Part shown: one piece after another, positions 42,270 to 50,991 of the stretch
Numbering within the stretch: the stretch's first letter is position 1
Layout: every line of letters starts with the position of its first letter
From: Rhodovulum robiginosum
GTDB taxonomy: Bacteria > Pseudomonadota > Alphaproteobacteria > Rhodobacterales > Rhodobacteraceae
Assembly (NCBI RefSeq): GCF_003944755.1
Contig: NZ_RWGU01000049.1
Coordinates: 186,001-250,000 of the forward strand
Length of the DNA stretch: 64,000 nt
Direction: 5' to 3'
Position numbers and translations under genes: made by a program
Notes under the pieces: model-generated
The model's input: the letters and a program-made list of their open reading frames with translations, nothing else
Told to the model about the DNA's origin: nothing
Databases searched by the model: none

Positions 42270-42338
42270 CACTTCAGAACCGGCCCGGCGATCATCCGCC
42301 TGGCCGCAATGGCGTGCATGCGTTTCCCGTATAGGCTC
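42270..42338 (+). mobile_element. Possible remnant of an IS6-family transposase N-terminus
   Basis: Translated in one frame, this intergenic segment reads HFRTGPAIIRLAAMACMRF, then PYRL. IS6-family transposases of alphaproteobacteria begin with a segment like YFKTSPEIIRLAVMLYVRF (from memory). Eleven or so positions agree in order, but no catalytic part, terminal repeat or complete frame is present. It would be a short decayed scar. A second similar fragment lies at 51717-51824. The rest of the 42135-42428 gap shows nothing. Confidence 0.4.
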
Positions 42339-42428
42339 GCCGCCGCTGTCCTTGGCGAGTGGGGCGCGGGGTCTCTGCCAGCATCTTTTCCGGCCGCGCC
42401 GGGCGCGCCTGCCATCGCGAAAGGTCGC

Positions 42429-43634
42429 TCACCCGTCGGGCATCAGCCGGATCAGCGCGCCATTTTCGCTGTCCGTCAGGATCACCACCGCGCCGTCCTG
42501 CGCAACGTCAACGTCGCGGACGCGGGCCGTGCCTTGCAGGTATCTCGCCTCGCCGGAGACGCGACCGTCCTGAAATGTCAGGCGAACGAGGGCTTGTCCG
42601 GCAAGACCGCCGATCAGCGCATCGCCCTGCCAATCGGCGAACATCTCGCCCTCGTAGAAGGCCATGCCGCTAGGCGCGATGACCGGGTCCCAGTAGTAGA
42701 CCGGCTGCTCCATGCCCGCTTTTTCGGTTAGGCCGTCGCCAACGGGCCGTCCGCTATACTCGGTCCCGTAGGTGATGACCGGCCAGCCGTAGTTCTTGCC
42801 CGCGTCCGGGCGGTTCAGCTCATCCCCGCCGCGCGGGCCGTGCTCGACCGTCCAGAGCGCCCCGTCGGGGCCAAGCGCGGCCGCCTGAAGGTTGCGATGG
42901 CCGTAGGACCAGATTTCGGGGCGTCCGCCGTCGATTTGCGGGTTGCCTGCGGCCGGGCCGCCCATCGGGTCGATCCGAAGCACCTTGCCCAGGTGGGTCG
43001 AGACATCCTGCGCCAGTTTCCGCGGCTCACGGCGCGAGCGCTCGCCGGTCGTCACGAAAAGCGCGCCCGCGTCGTCGAAGACCAGGCGCGAGCCGAAATG
43101 CAGCGTCGAGGCCCAGGCGGGGTCCTGGCGGAAGATCACCTCGACATCGGTCATGGTTCGCTCGTCGTCGGACAGGCGCCCGGTGGCCACGGCGGTGGCG
43201 TTCCGGCCCCGCCCGCGCGGCTCGGCATAGCTCCACCAGACGCGGCGGGTCTCGGCGAAATCGTCCCGCACGGAGACATCCAGCAGGCCACCCTGTCCAC
43301 GGGCATCGACCTCGGGCAGCCCGGCAATGGCCGGCGACAGCCCGTCACCGGAGACGACGCGCATCCGGCCCGGCCTTTCGGTGACCAGCCAGCGGCCGTC
43401 CGGCAACTGGTCCATGCCCCAGGGATTTTCCAGACCATCCGCCACGACCTCGCGGGTCAGGGTCATCCGCTCGTCGATGACGGGTGCGCGGGTCTGCCCG
43501 TCGAAGGCGGGTGTCTGACCGGGGGCATTCGGCGGGGCCGCGTTGAAGTCCTGCCCCTGGGCCGTGCCGGCAAGGGCTGCCGTCACGACCGCGATGGCCA
43601 GTGGGCGGAAGGGGGTCCTGGACGTATTGATCAT
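42429..43634 (-). CDS. Secreted PQQ-dependent sugar dehydrogenase-like protein (Asd/YliI type)
   Basis: A 401-residue exported six-bladed-propeller protein with a signal peptide near TAQG|QDF. Signs of PQQ/sorbosone dehydrogenases: GLENPWGMDQLPDGRWLVTER, GQGGLLDV, TLHFGSRLVFDDAGALFVTTG, WSYGHRNLQAAALGPDGALW and VEHGPRGGDELN, including the GHRN(P/L)Q and EHGP..GDE motifs that bind PQQ and Ca2+. The substrate is probably an aldose. The ATG at 43634 with AAAAGGTGC is chosen over one nine codons upstream. Transcribed alone, leftward. It could supply aldonolactones used by the galactonate path elsewhere in the window (speculative). Confidence 0.9.
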   Translation of the reverse strand: MINTSRTPFRPLAIAVVTAALAGTAQGQDFNAAPPNAPGQTPAFDGQTRAPVIDERMTLTREVVADGLENPWGMDQLPDGRWLVTERPGRMRVVSGDGLSPAIAGLPEVDARGQGGLLDVSVRDDFAETRRVWWSYAEPRGRGRNATAVATGRLSDDERTMTDVEVIFRQDPAWASTLHFGSRLVFDDAGALFVTTGERSRREPRKLAQDVSTHLGKVLRIDPMGGPAAGNPQIDGGRPEIWSYGHRNLQAAALGPDGALWTVEHGPRGGDELNRPDAGKNYGWPVITYGTEYSGRPVGDGLTEKAGMEQPVYYWDPVIAPSGMAFYEGEMFADWQGDALIGGLAGQALVRLTFQDGRVSGEARYLQGTARVRDVDVAQDGAVVILTDSENGALIRLMPDG

Positions 43635-43825
43635 GCAGCACCTTTTCGAATTGTCTGTCATTGCATTGAATGTGGTTTCACTCCTGCAAAGACCAAGTCA
43701 CGTCTTCGCGGGGCCTGGGGTCGGGCCCGTCAAGGTATCGGGCCGCGCTGGAAGGGCGGTCTTGGGTGCTGCGGGTGGGGTCGACCCAAAAGGCGCCATC
43801 TGGCGACGACGCGGTAACGGTGGCC

Positions 43826-44281
43826 TCAAGGGGTCGCGTCGAGCGGAAACGACTCGCCGACATGACCGCGATAGCGCACGAGTGATATTTCCAGCTGGCC
43901 GGTCGCGGCCAGCAGTCTGGCTTCCGCGGCGGCGAGCCGCGCCTCGACGAGCGCCACGTCGGTTTCGGTCACCTCGCCCCGTGCAGCGCGCGCCCGTGTC
44001 TGCGTGAGATAGCCATTGAGAAAATCGACGCTGTCTTGCGCGATCGACACCCGGCCGGCCGCGCCGCTCGCCGACGGGTAAAGCCCGGTGGCGACAAATC
44101 CGGGCAAATCCTCGGGCCGGGTGTACGCGGTGGCGCCGGGCTGGGCGTTTGTCGCGGCCCCGGGCGGCACGCCCGGCTCGGAGATTGCCGAACGCGTCTC
44201 GCCGCACCCGGCCGCCGCGATCAGGGCGGCGAACGCGATGACAGACGAAACGGGGGGCAGGCGTTTTTTCAGCACATGCAT
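43826..44281 (-). CDS. Lipoprotein with a TolC-like helical segment, 151 residues
   Basis: A lipoprotein signal (lipobox AAGC, Cys26) is followed by a ~50-residue flexible Pro/Ala/Thr stretch and then a helical segment ALVEARLAAAEARLLAATGQ, preceded by RGEVTETDVA. That order (GEVTxTDVAxxEARLAxA..., then YRGHVGESFP) matches one helix-turn of TolC-family outer-membrane efflux proteins (GEVTRTDVAQAEARL..., from memory), which are normally about 450 residues. So this is either a free-standing TolC-like hairpin or a heavily deleted TolC gene that still has an intact lipoprotein leader. No good ribosome-binding site. Faces away from the FkbM gene. Confidence 0.55.
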   Translation of the reverse strand: MHVLKKRLPPVSSVIAFAALIAAAGCGETRSAISEPGVPPGAATNAQPGATAYTRPEDLPGFVATGLYPSASGAAGRVSIAQDSVDFLNGYLTQTRARAARGEVTETDVALVEARLAAAEARLLAATGQLEISLVRYRGHVGESFPLDATP

Positions 44282-44484
44282 TCACGCGATGTGTTGGTCA
44301 CACAAAGCACGTTCAAGTGCAGGTTCGCACCGCTCGGGCCAAACGCTGCGTGCCTCGCGCAATGGCCGTCAGTGGGTTCGCTGAACCTGCCCGTGCTGGG
44401 TTGCCGCAGCCGCGCCCTGCAGGCAGTCTTTGAACTGCGCGCAAAGGCCTCGCCTTTTCGGGCGATGCGTGAGAGGCCGATGGA

Positions 44485-45255
44485 ATGCATCAGGCGACCC
44501 GACCGACGACGCGACACCCGACGCCGATGGCCGCAGCGATTGGCCGGTCGCTGGACATCTACTATCGAGACACCGCCCGGACCGCGCGCATGGACCTGCT
44601 GCATCGCGCCTTCATCCCACCCGGTGCACGGGTCTTCGATATCGGGGCGCATGTGGGCGACCGGACCGGGAGTTTCCTGCGGCTAGGCGCATCCGTCGTC
44701 GCGCTGGAGCCGCAGCCGCACGTCTTCCGGGCCCTTCGCCTGATCCACGGACGCCACCCCGACGCGGTGCTTTTGCCCATCGCTGCGGGCGCTGCGCAGG
44801 GCGCGATTGCGCTTCATCTCAACACGCGCAACCCCACCGTCGCCACCGTGGCGTCGGATTTCATCGCCGCGGCCGCCGGTGCTGCGGGCTGGAGCGACGA
44901 GGTCTGGGACCGCAGCATCACCGTTCCGGTCACCACGCTCGATACGCTGATCGCGCGCTACGGCATCCCCGATTTCGTCAAGATCGACGTCGAGGGGCAT
45001 GAACCCGCCGTTCTGCAAGGCCTCGGCACCGCGTTGCCCGCGCTGTCGTTCGAGTTCACCACGATCCAGCGCAGCGCCGCCCATGCCTGCATCGAGCGGC
45101 TGAGCGTCCTTGGACAGTATGAATACAATCTCAGCCTCGGCGAAGAGCACAGGCTGCGCCATGACGCATGGCTGGGGCCGCGGGAAATCTGCGCCGTGAT
45201 GGAAGCGCTGCCCGACGCGGCGAATTCGGGCGATGTCTACGCACGGCGGGTCTGA
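44485..45255 (+). CDS. FkbM-family SAM-dependent methyltransferase
   Basis: A 256-residue methyltransferase. SAM motifs: VFDIGAHVGDRTGSFLRLG, then VALEPQPHVFRAL; the FkbM catalytic stretch PDFVKIDVEGHEPAVLQGL follows near residue 165. FkbM enzymes methylate sugar or polyketide hydroxyls, or modify exopolysaccharides; the target is unknown. The start at 44485 has GAGAGGCCGATGGA in front; an in-frame ATG at 44527 is an alternative that still keeps the fold. No co-directional partner, so no pathway hint. Confidence 0.87.
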   Translation: MHQATRPTTRHPTPMAAAIGRSLDIYYRDTARTARMDLLHRAFIPPGARVFDIGAHVGDRTGSFLRLGASVVALEPQPHVFRALRLIHGRHPDAVLLPIAAGAAQGAIALHLNTRNPTVATVASDFIAAAAGAAGWSDEVWDRSITVPVTTLDTLIARYGIPDFVKIDVEGHEPAVLQGLGTALPALSFEFTTIQRSAAHACIERLSVLGQYEYNLSLGEEHRLRHDAWLGPREICAVMEALPDAANSGDVYARRV

Positions 45256-45503
45256 GATTGCGACAGCCTGATCGTTTTGGGCGTCAACCGGTGATCCCTG
45301 CGCCGGGGATCGGCCGTCGCCAGCCGCCCCTTGCGCGCATTCCGGCCCGGCCCATTCCTTTCCGCTCGGCTTGCCGCAACCCCCGGAGGGACGCATGGCG
45401 GCCGGCCAGTCGTGCGCCGCGCAACCAAACCCGGCGCACAACTCGCATCGCTGGCCGGCGCCCCTTCGCCAGCGGCGCGGGCTGCAAGCGGCCTGTGCCG
45501 CGC

Positions 45504-46793
45504 TCAGGACGGATCGTCCGTCTGCTGGCCGGCCTCGGCCTGTTCGGCGGCCCAGTTGCCCGCCGCCTCGACCGCAACGGTCGAGGTGGTGGGGAGCACG
45601 CCGAGGTAGCTTTCGGTGTCCTCCGTCGGGACGGCGGCGCGCTGGGTCATGCGGTAAAGCGCATAGAGCGCAAGCAAGGCGAAGGTCACACCCAAAACCG
45701 GCCAGAACGCGAAGGGACCGAGCCCCTGCATCGCCCAACCGGTTGCCAGCGGCCCCAGGATGGCACCGAGCCCGAAGGTGAAGACCAGCCCGCCGGACGC
45801 GGCCGGCATGTCCTCGGCCGACAGGAAATCGTTCGTATGGGCCAGGAGCAGCGCATAGAGCGGCGTCGTCACCCCACCGGCGAAAAAGGCGGCCGCCATC
45901 AAGGGCCACAGCCCGACGCCCCCGGTCCACCCCATGCCGATGCCCGCGAACCAGCCCAGGCCGCACGATGTCATGCCCAGCAAGGCCGCGCCGAAGACCA
46001 GCTTGCGCCGGTCCACCCGGTCCGACAGCCAGCCGATCGGGTATTGCAGCACCAGCGCACCCGCGAACAGCATCGCCACGAACAGCGCGATCTGCGATGC
46101 CGTCATGTCGATCTGTGCGCCGAAGACCGCGCCCATGCCCGCCTGCGTGGCGTAGATGCTGCCCAGAAGAAAGATCCCCACCGTGCCGAGCGGCGAGCCC
46201 ACGAAAAGGCCACGCAGCGACATCGGGCGCGCGACCTCGACCGCCGGGACCGGGGTCGCCGAGAGCAGGATCGGCGCAAACGAGATAGAGACCAGGATCG
46301 AGGCGCCAATGAACAGCCCCGCGGTCGCCGCATCGCCCAGCGTCAGCAGCCCCTGCGCCCCGATGATGCCCAGCGTCTGCGCCATCATGTAGGCCGACAG
46401 CACCTTGCCGCGGGTCTCGTTGGTGGCCGCGTTGTTGAGCCAGCTTTCGGCGGCGACGTAGATGCCGGACATGCAAAAGCCCACCAGCACCCGAAGCAAT
46501 GTCCAGGCCCAGGGCTCGGCCAGCAGCGTGAAGGCGATCAACCCCGCCGACATGAAGCTGCCCAGCGCCGCGAAGACCCGCACATGCCCCACGCGCCTTA
46601 TCATCAGCGGGGTGAGGCGCGCACCGGACAGGAAGCCCAGGAAATAGCCCGAGGTGACCACGGCCAGTTCCGCGGCGGAAAACCCCTCGATACCGCCGCG
46701 CAGGCCGATCAGGGTGAAATGCATGCCGTTGCCCAGCATGATCAAAACGATGCCGACCAGAAGGGCCCATACCCCGGACAAGACTTTCAACAT
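45504..46793 (-). CDS. MFS transporter (YcaD-like)
   Basis: A 429-residue major-facilitator protein with 12 hydrophobic helices. Signs: VTSGYFLGFLSGARLTPLMIRRVGHVRVF after helix 2 (motif A-like), ESWLNNAATNETRGKVLSAYM at the mid-loop, and QYPIGWLSDRVDRRKLVFG (second motif A). It resembles YcaD-type efflux proteins; substrate unknown. The soluble C-terminal tail of ~25 residues is acidic (AAEQAEAGQQTDDPS). ATG at 46793; AGAGGACCG lies about ten bases upstream. Divergent from a second MFS gene, with a palindrome between them. Confidence 0.85.
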   Translation of the reverse strand: MLKVLSGVWALLVGIVLIMLGNGMHFTLIGLRGGIEGFSAAELAVVTSGYFLGFLSGARLTPLMIRRVGHVRVFAALGSFMSAGLIAFTLLAEPWAWTLLRVLVGFCMSGIYVAAESWLNNAATNETRGKVLSAYMMAQTLGIIGAQGLLTLGDAATAGLFIGASILVSISFAPILLSATPVPAVEVARPMSLRGLFVGSPLGTVGIFLLGSIYATQAGMGAVFGAQIDMTASQIALFVAMLFAGALVLQYPIGWLSDRVDRRKLVFGAALLGMTSCGLGWFAGIGMGWTGGVGLWPLMAAAFFAGGVTTPLYALLLAHTNDFLSAEDMPAASGGLVFTFGLGAILGPLATGWAMQGLGPFAFWPVLGVTFALLALYALYRMTQRAAVPTEDTESYLGVLPTTSTVAVEAAGNWAAEQAEAGQQTDDPS

Positions 46794-47266
46794 CAGAACG
46801 GTCCTCTGACTCGTAGCGTATTGCGGCGGTCGCCTTTCCTTCACTAGGCGGGCCTCGTGACCGCGGGGCCGCAGCGTCGCAGACGCCATGCCGCCGATGG
46901 CTGCGCGATGCTTGGCCATTTGGATCGAGAAACAGTACCACCCAAGGCCGCCCGAGTTCAGCCGTTATTGGCGGGTTTGGAAACCCGCGCTGCACACCGC
47001 GCGGCCCATGAGACGCGAAAAACGCCGGTTGCGACGGCAACCCGGCCCCCTTGGCGCGCGGTGCAGTGTCCGCGTTCGGCCGGTTGCGCGGGCTGCGGCG
47101 TGCTGCGGGCATTGCCGCGGTTGCTAAGTTGCGATGCGAGACCGAATCGAGGGGGGCGGGCAGCGCCGGCGGCACAGCCCGGTCACGAGGCCGCGTCCCG
47201 GACGCGCCGTCTTGGAACCAACGCCCCTGCAAATTCATTTCCGGTACGACGAAGGAGGGCCGCGCC
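46794..47266. other. Divergent region between two MFS genes
   Basis: About 470 bases with no supportable gene; frames in both directions are Arg/Ala/Pro-rich. It contains one perfect palindrome at 46971-46988 and must hold the promoters of both MFS genes. Confidence 0.4.
46971..46988. promoter_or_regulatory. Perfect 18-base palindrome between divergent MFS genes
   Basis: GCGGGTTTGG then AAACCCGC: an 8-base inverted repeat around GG, perfect over 16 bases. Symmetric operators of dimeric repressors (TetR/MarR type) look like this, but there is no regulator gene beside it. It could also be a short hairpin. Confidence 0.35.
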
Positions 47267-48460
47267 ATGACCTACTTCAAGACCCTCTCCGCCGCCGGTT
47301 TCCTGGCGACCGCGATCGGGTACGGGCCCGGCCGCGTGGGGTTCGGGCTGTTCGTTTCCGAGTTCAGGCCGGCCTTCTCGATGTCGAGTTCGACCATCGG
47401 GTTCATCTCCGGCCTCGGCTTTCTCGGTTTCTTCATCGGCCTGCTGATCGCGCAGGTCCTGCTCAACCGGCGCGGGCCGGGCGTTCCCATCATGGCCGGC
47501 CTGGGCGTCGCCACGGCGGGCATGGCGACCGTGGCCATGGCGCCGAGCCTGGCCGTGCTGGCGACCGGCGTCTTCCTCACCGCATCGAGCGCCGGTTTCG
47601 CGTGGACACCGTTCAACGACGCGGTGCACCGGAAAGTCCCGGACCGCGACCGCCCGACGGCGCTCTCGACGATCAGCACGGGCACCGGCGTGGGTGTCGT
47701 GACCGCTGGCCTCGCAGCGCTCGGGGCGGCGCTCACGGGACTGTCCTGGCGCGCCTGCTGGGCGTTCTTCGCGGTTGCGAGTGCGCTTGCGCTCCTGGCC
47801 AATTGGGCGGCGCTGCGCCCCGTCGAACGGGCGCCGGCGGATCGATTGGCGCGGCAATCGCGCCATCTGCTGGATCGCGCGGCGCGTCCGCTTTTCGTCA
47901 TTGCCTTCGTCTATGGGGCGACCTCGGCGATCTACATCTCCTTTGCCGCCGACTATATGGCGGCACGCGGCGGCGTTCCCGGCGTCCCTGCCGCGGCGAC
48001 ACCGGCCCTCGTGTTCATCTGCTATGGCCTCTTCGGCCTGGCCGGGCTCCTCACCGGACGGGTGAAGGATGCGATCGGCCTGCCGTGGCTCTTGCGCTTT
48101 CTCACGGTATCCGGGGCGCTGTCTGTTGCGCTTCTCGTGGTCTTGCCGGGCCGCTGGGCCGGGCTGGTGCCCTCGGCCGGCCTTCAGGGCTTGCATGTGA
48201 TGATGACGAGCGCCGTCCTGGCATTCTGGTCGGAGAGGCTTTTCCCGTCCATCCCTTCGCTGGGTTTCACCGCGGCGCTTCTGGCCACAGCGGCCGGAAG
48301 CACTGTCGGGCCGGCCGTGGCCGGCGTCATGTCCGATACCTACGGGGCGGCCGCGATGTTTCTGGCGACGGCCGCATTGCCGGCCGGCACGGCGGTCATT
48401 CTCAGGGACCGCCACGCGCAAGAGCGCCCCGTGAGAGGTGCCTGGCGGGAACCGGCGTGA
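47267..48460 (+). CDS. MFS transporter (YbfB/YjiJ-like)
   Basis: A 397-residue MFS protein with about 11-12 helices. The N-terminus GFLATAIGYGPGRVGFGLFVSEFRP and the phrase TAGLAALGAALTGLSWRACWAFFA are typical of the YbfB/YjiJ family. No strict motif A is visible after helix 2 (QVLLNRRGPGVPIM). The tail is polar and basic. A very good site, GAAGGAGGG, lies before the ATG. Substrate unknown; divergence from another MFS gene could mean two exporters under one control. Confidence 0.83.
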   Translation: MTYFKTLSAAGFLATAIGYGPGRVGFGLFVSEFRPAFSMSSSTIGFISGLGFLGFFIGLLIAQVLLNRRGPGVPIMAGLGVATAGMATVAMAPSLAVLATGVFLTASSAGFAWTPFNDAVHRKVPDRDRPTALSTISTGTGVGVVTAGLAALGAALTGLSWRACWAFFAVASALALLANWAALRPVERAPADRLARQSRHLLDRAARPLFVIAFVYGATSAIYISFAADYMAARGGVPGVPAAATPALVFICYGLFGLAGLLTGRVKDAIGLPWLLRFLTVSGALSVALLVVLPGRWAGLVPSAGLQGLHVMMTSAVLAFWSERLFPSIPSLGFTAALLATAAGSTVGPAVAGVMSDTYGAAAMFLATAALPAGTAVILRDRHAQERPVRGAWREPA

Positions 48461-48780
48461 CCCGTCGCTGCGATAGATCGGCAATCGGTCGCACCCGCAG
48501 GCATAGCACGCGCTGCCCGATGGAAAGGCGGGCCGGCTCTTGCCGCCGCCCCGGTCCGGTGACCGCCGCGGCGCCTCGGTATCGCTCTCGATCAGAGTGA
48601 AGTGGCGCCGGTGGCCATTATGGTGTTACGATGTCCGAAGGAGAGATCGTGCGAGGCGCCCGTTGCCCTATGGCCGCGGCGCCCACGGCGAGACCCGGCG
48701 CGGGATTTGGCCTTCGGGTTCACCCGGCGCTTCGCGCCAGGCCCAGTCGTGCGCCCTTACAATCAAAGCGAGGTTCCAAC
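48461..48780. other. Intergenic region, nothing recognised
   Basis: 320 bases before the coiled-coil gene. One rightward frame stays open into that gene from 48631, but its sequence is Pro/Arg/Ala-rich and starts without a good site. No hairpin or repeat noted. The promoter of the coiled-coil gene should lie here. Confidence 0.4.
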
Positions 48781-49068
48781 ATGTCCGATAAAGACCAGTA
48801 TATCGAGAAGACCAAGGCGAAGCTGGATCAGTGGAACGCCGAGATCGACAAGATGAAGGCCAAGGCGGACGAGGCCGAGGCCGACGCCAAGATCGAGTAT
48901 CAGAAGCAGGTTGAGGAAATGCGTGGCAAGCGCGACGAGGCCGAGGCAAAGCTGAAAGAGCTGCGCGAGGCCGGTGACGACGCTTGGGGCGACATGAAGG
49001 CCGGGTTCGACAGGGCCTGGGACAGTATCTCCGGCGCCTTCGAGAGTGCCAGGTCCCGGTTCAAGTGA
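48781..49068 (+). CDS. Small coiled-coil protein, 95 residues
   Basis: A highly charged alpha-helical protein with a clear heptad-like pattern: KTKAKLDQWNAEIDKMKAKADEAEADAKIEYQKQVEEMRGKRDEAEAKL in pieces, then a more amphipathic end (AWGDMKAGFDRAWDSISGAFESA). Coiled coil about residues 8-68. Proteins like this, with a 'WxDMKxGxDxAWxxI' end, occur widely in proteobacteria as stress- or chemical-response helical proteins; the function is unknown. Start at 48781 (MSDKDQ); the weak GCGAGGTTCC site sits about ten bases upstream. Confidence 0.78.
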   Translation: MSDKDQYIEKTKAKLDQWNAEIDKMKAKADEAEADAKIEYQKQVEEMRGKRDEAEAKLKELREAGDDAWGDMKAGFDRAWDSISGAFESARSRFK

Positions 49069-49587
49069 CCAGACGCCCTTGGCTGCGCAGGCGAGTCTAA
49101 GCGCATAGGTATCACGTTGCGGTGTTTGGGCGGGGCAGGGCCGCCGTTTAGCGTCCTGACATAGCCAGATCGCACCTGTTGGTGGGGTCCCGGCCGGTCC
49201 CGAATGCATCCGGCGCAACGTGATGCCTTACGCTCGGCGTCCGCTATCGCTAGGCGGCGCCGAGGGCTTGGTGCATGGGCGCGGCATAGGGAAGGCCGTA
49301 CCGTCCCGGCGAAGACCGGTTCTCAAAGAGCCAGCCGCACTGACATCCTCGATCGCCCCGTCCCCCAAGACCGCATCGACCAAAGCGCCGTAACATGACC
49401 CGGCAGAGGGTCGTTTCACCGCCCGGTGCCGCCTTGGCCCGTGGCCGGCGACACAGATCGGCCCCACCGAATGTGAAAACCAAATTGTTTACCGAAATGG
49501 AACTTCCGTGGCACCTTTCCCTGAGGGCACTTCAAGACTTCTGGATTTCAATCAAGAAGCGTGCCGCAGGCCTGGGAGGAGCCGACA
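49069..49587. other. Intergenic region with one structured hairpin
   Basis: About 520 bases before the methanethiol-oxidase-like gene. A bulged hairpin with 11 pairs lies at 49233-49264: CTCGGCG-T-CCGC pairs with GCGG-CGCCGAG around a 9-base loop. The right end (49470-49500) is AT-richer and probably holds the promoter. No gene supported. Confidence 0.4.
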
Positions 49588-50988
49588 ATGAATCTGAGAC
49601 CCGATCCGACATTTCATGCAACCCCGAAACTCGCCATGGAGGCCCCGGCGGAGACGCTGGCTTTCACGCTCATGCTTAGTGCCGACGGCTCGCAGCCCGA
49701 TGGCCTTGCGGTCATCGACGTTGACCCCAAGTCCGGCACATACGGCCAGATCGTGCATCAACTCATCATGCCCAACAAGGGCGACGAGTTTCACCATTTC
49801 GGTTGGAATGCCTGTTCCTCGGCGCTTTCGCCGCTGACAGGGCACGCTTTCCTCGAACGGCGCTACCTGATCGTTCCGGGTATCCGATCGTCGCGTATCT
49901 ACGTGATTGACGTGAAAGAGCCGCTCAAGGCCAAGATCCACAAGATCATCGAACCCGAAGAAGTTTTCGCCAAAACCGGCTACTCGCGCCCGCACACGAT
50001 CCATTGCGGGCCCGAGGGGATCTATGTCTCGACGCTCGGCGGCGGCGGCGCGGATGGCACCGACGGCCCGCCGGGGATCTTCATCATGGATTGCGAATCC
50101 TTCGACATTCTCGGCCGCTACGAGATGGACCGGGGTCAGCAGGACAAACATTACGATTTCTGGTGGAACCTGCCGCGGGACTACATGGTCAGTTCCGAAT
50201 GGGGACTGCCGCCGCAGTTCGAAAACGGCCTCGTCGCAGAGGATCTGCTCTCGAACAAGTACGGTCACAAGATCCATTTCTGGAACCTGCGCGAGCGTCG
50301 CAACGTCCAGACCATAGATCTGGGCGAAAATCACCAGATGGCGCTGGAAATCCGACCTGCGCATGATCCGGCCAAGGATTACGGCTTCTGCGGCGTCGTG
50401 GTGGACACCACAAACCTGCAGGGCGCAATCTTCACCTGGTGGCGCAAGGCCGACGGCACGTTCGAGGCCAGAAAGACCATCACCATCGATCCGCGACCGG
50501 AAAAGGCCGAGAACCTGCCGCCGCTTCTGCAAGGGTTCGAGGCGGTGCCGCCGCTCGTGACCGACATCGATCTCAGCCTCGATGACAAATACCTCTACGT
50601 GGCCTGTTGGGGGCTGGGCGAGATGCATCAATACGATGTCTCGGACCCGATGAAACCCAAACTCGCCGGCAAGGTCGAGATCGGCGGAATTGCCCGGGGC
50701 GCCAAACACCCCAACGGAAAGCCGTTCGCCTTCGGCCCGCAGATGGTGGAAATCAGCCGGGACGGCAAGCGCGTCTACTGGACCAACTCGCTCTACTCGA
50801 CCTGGGACAATCAGTTTTACCCCGATGATGACGGCGGTCAGATGGTCATGGCCAATGTCGGGGCGAACGGCGGGCTGGAACTGGACAAGGACTTCTACAT
50901 AGAGTTCCCCAAGGGGTATCGAAGCCACCAGATCCGCCTCGAAGGCGGCGACTGCTCGACCGACAGTTTCTGCTATCCCTCCGTCTGA
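49588..50988 (+). CDS. mtoX: Methanethiol oxidase / selenium-binding protein (SBP56) family
   Basis: 466 residues, a full-length SELENBP1/MtoX-type beta-propeller. MtoX oxidises methanethiol to formaldehyde, H2S and H2O2. Conserved stretches: DEFHHFGWNACSSALSP (the Cys equivalent to human Cys57), SSRIYVIDVKEPLKAKIHKIIEPEE, DFWWNLPRDYMVSSEWGLPP, TDIDLSLDDKYLYVACWGLGEMHQYDVSDP, SLYSTWDNQFYPD and EGGDCSTDSFCYPS. No signal peptide is visible, although characterised bacterial MtoX is periplasmic. GGGAGGAGCC precedes the ATG. A six-helix membrane gene follows after three bases, so the pair forms a unit. Usual partners SCO1/SenC and MauG-like proteins are absent. Confidence 0.88.
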   Translation: MNLRPDPTFHATPKLAMEAPAETLAFTLMLSADGSQPDGLAVIDVDPKSGTYGQIVHQLIMPNKGDEFHHFGWNACSSALSPLTGHAFLERRYLIVPGIRSSRIYVIDVKEPLKAKIHKIIEPEEVFAKTGYSRPHTIHCGPEGIYVSTLGGGGADGTDGPPGIFIMDCESFDILGRYEMDRGQQDKHYDFWWNLPRDYMVSSEWGLPPQFENGLVAEDLLSNKYGHKIHFWNLRERRNVQTIDLGENHQMALEIRPAHDPAKDYGFCGVVVDTTNLQGAIFTWWRKADGTFEARKTITIDPRPEKAENLPPLLQGFEAVPPLVTDIDLSLDDKYLYVACWGLGEMHQYDVSDPMKPKLAGKVEIGGIARGAKHPNGKPFAFGPQMVEISRDGKRVYWTNSLYSTWDNQFYPDDDGGQMVMANVGANGGLELDKDFYIEFPKGYRSHQIRLEGGDCSTDSFCYPSV

Positions 50989-50991
50989 CGC

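Noticed and set aside
44683-47268. 861-codon minus-strand frame through three genes
   Set aside because: Crosses the FkbM and MFS genes in a frame with no domains.
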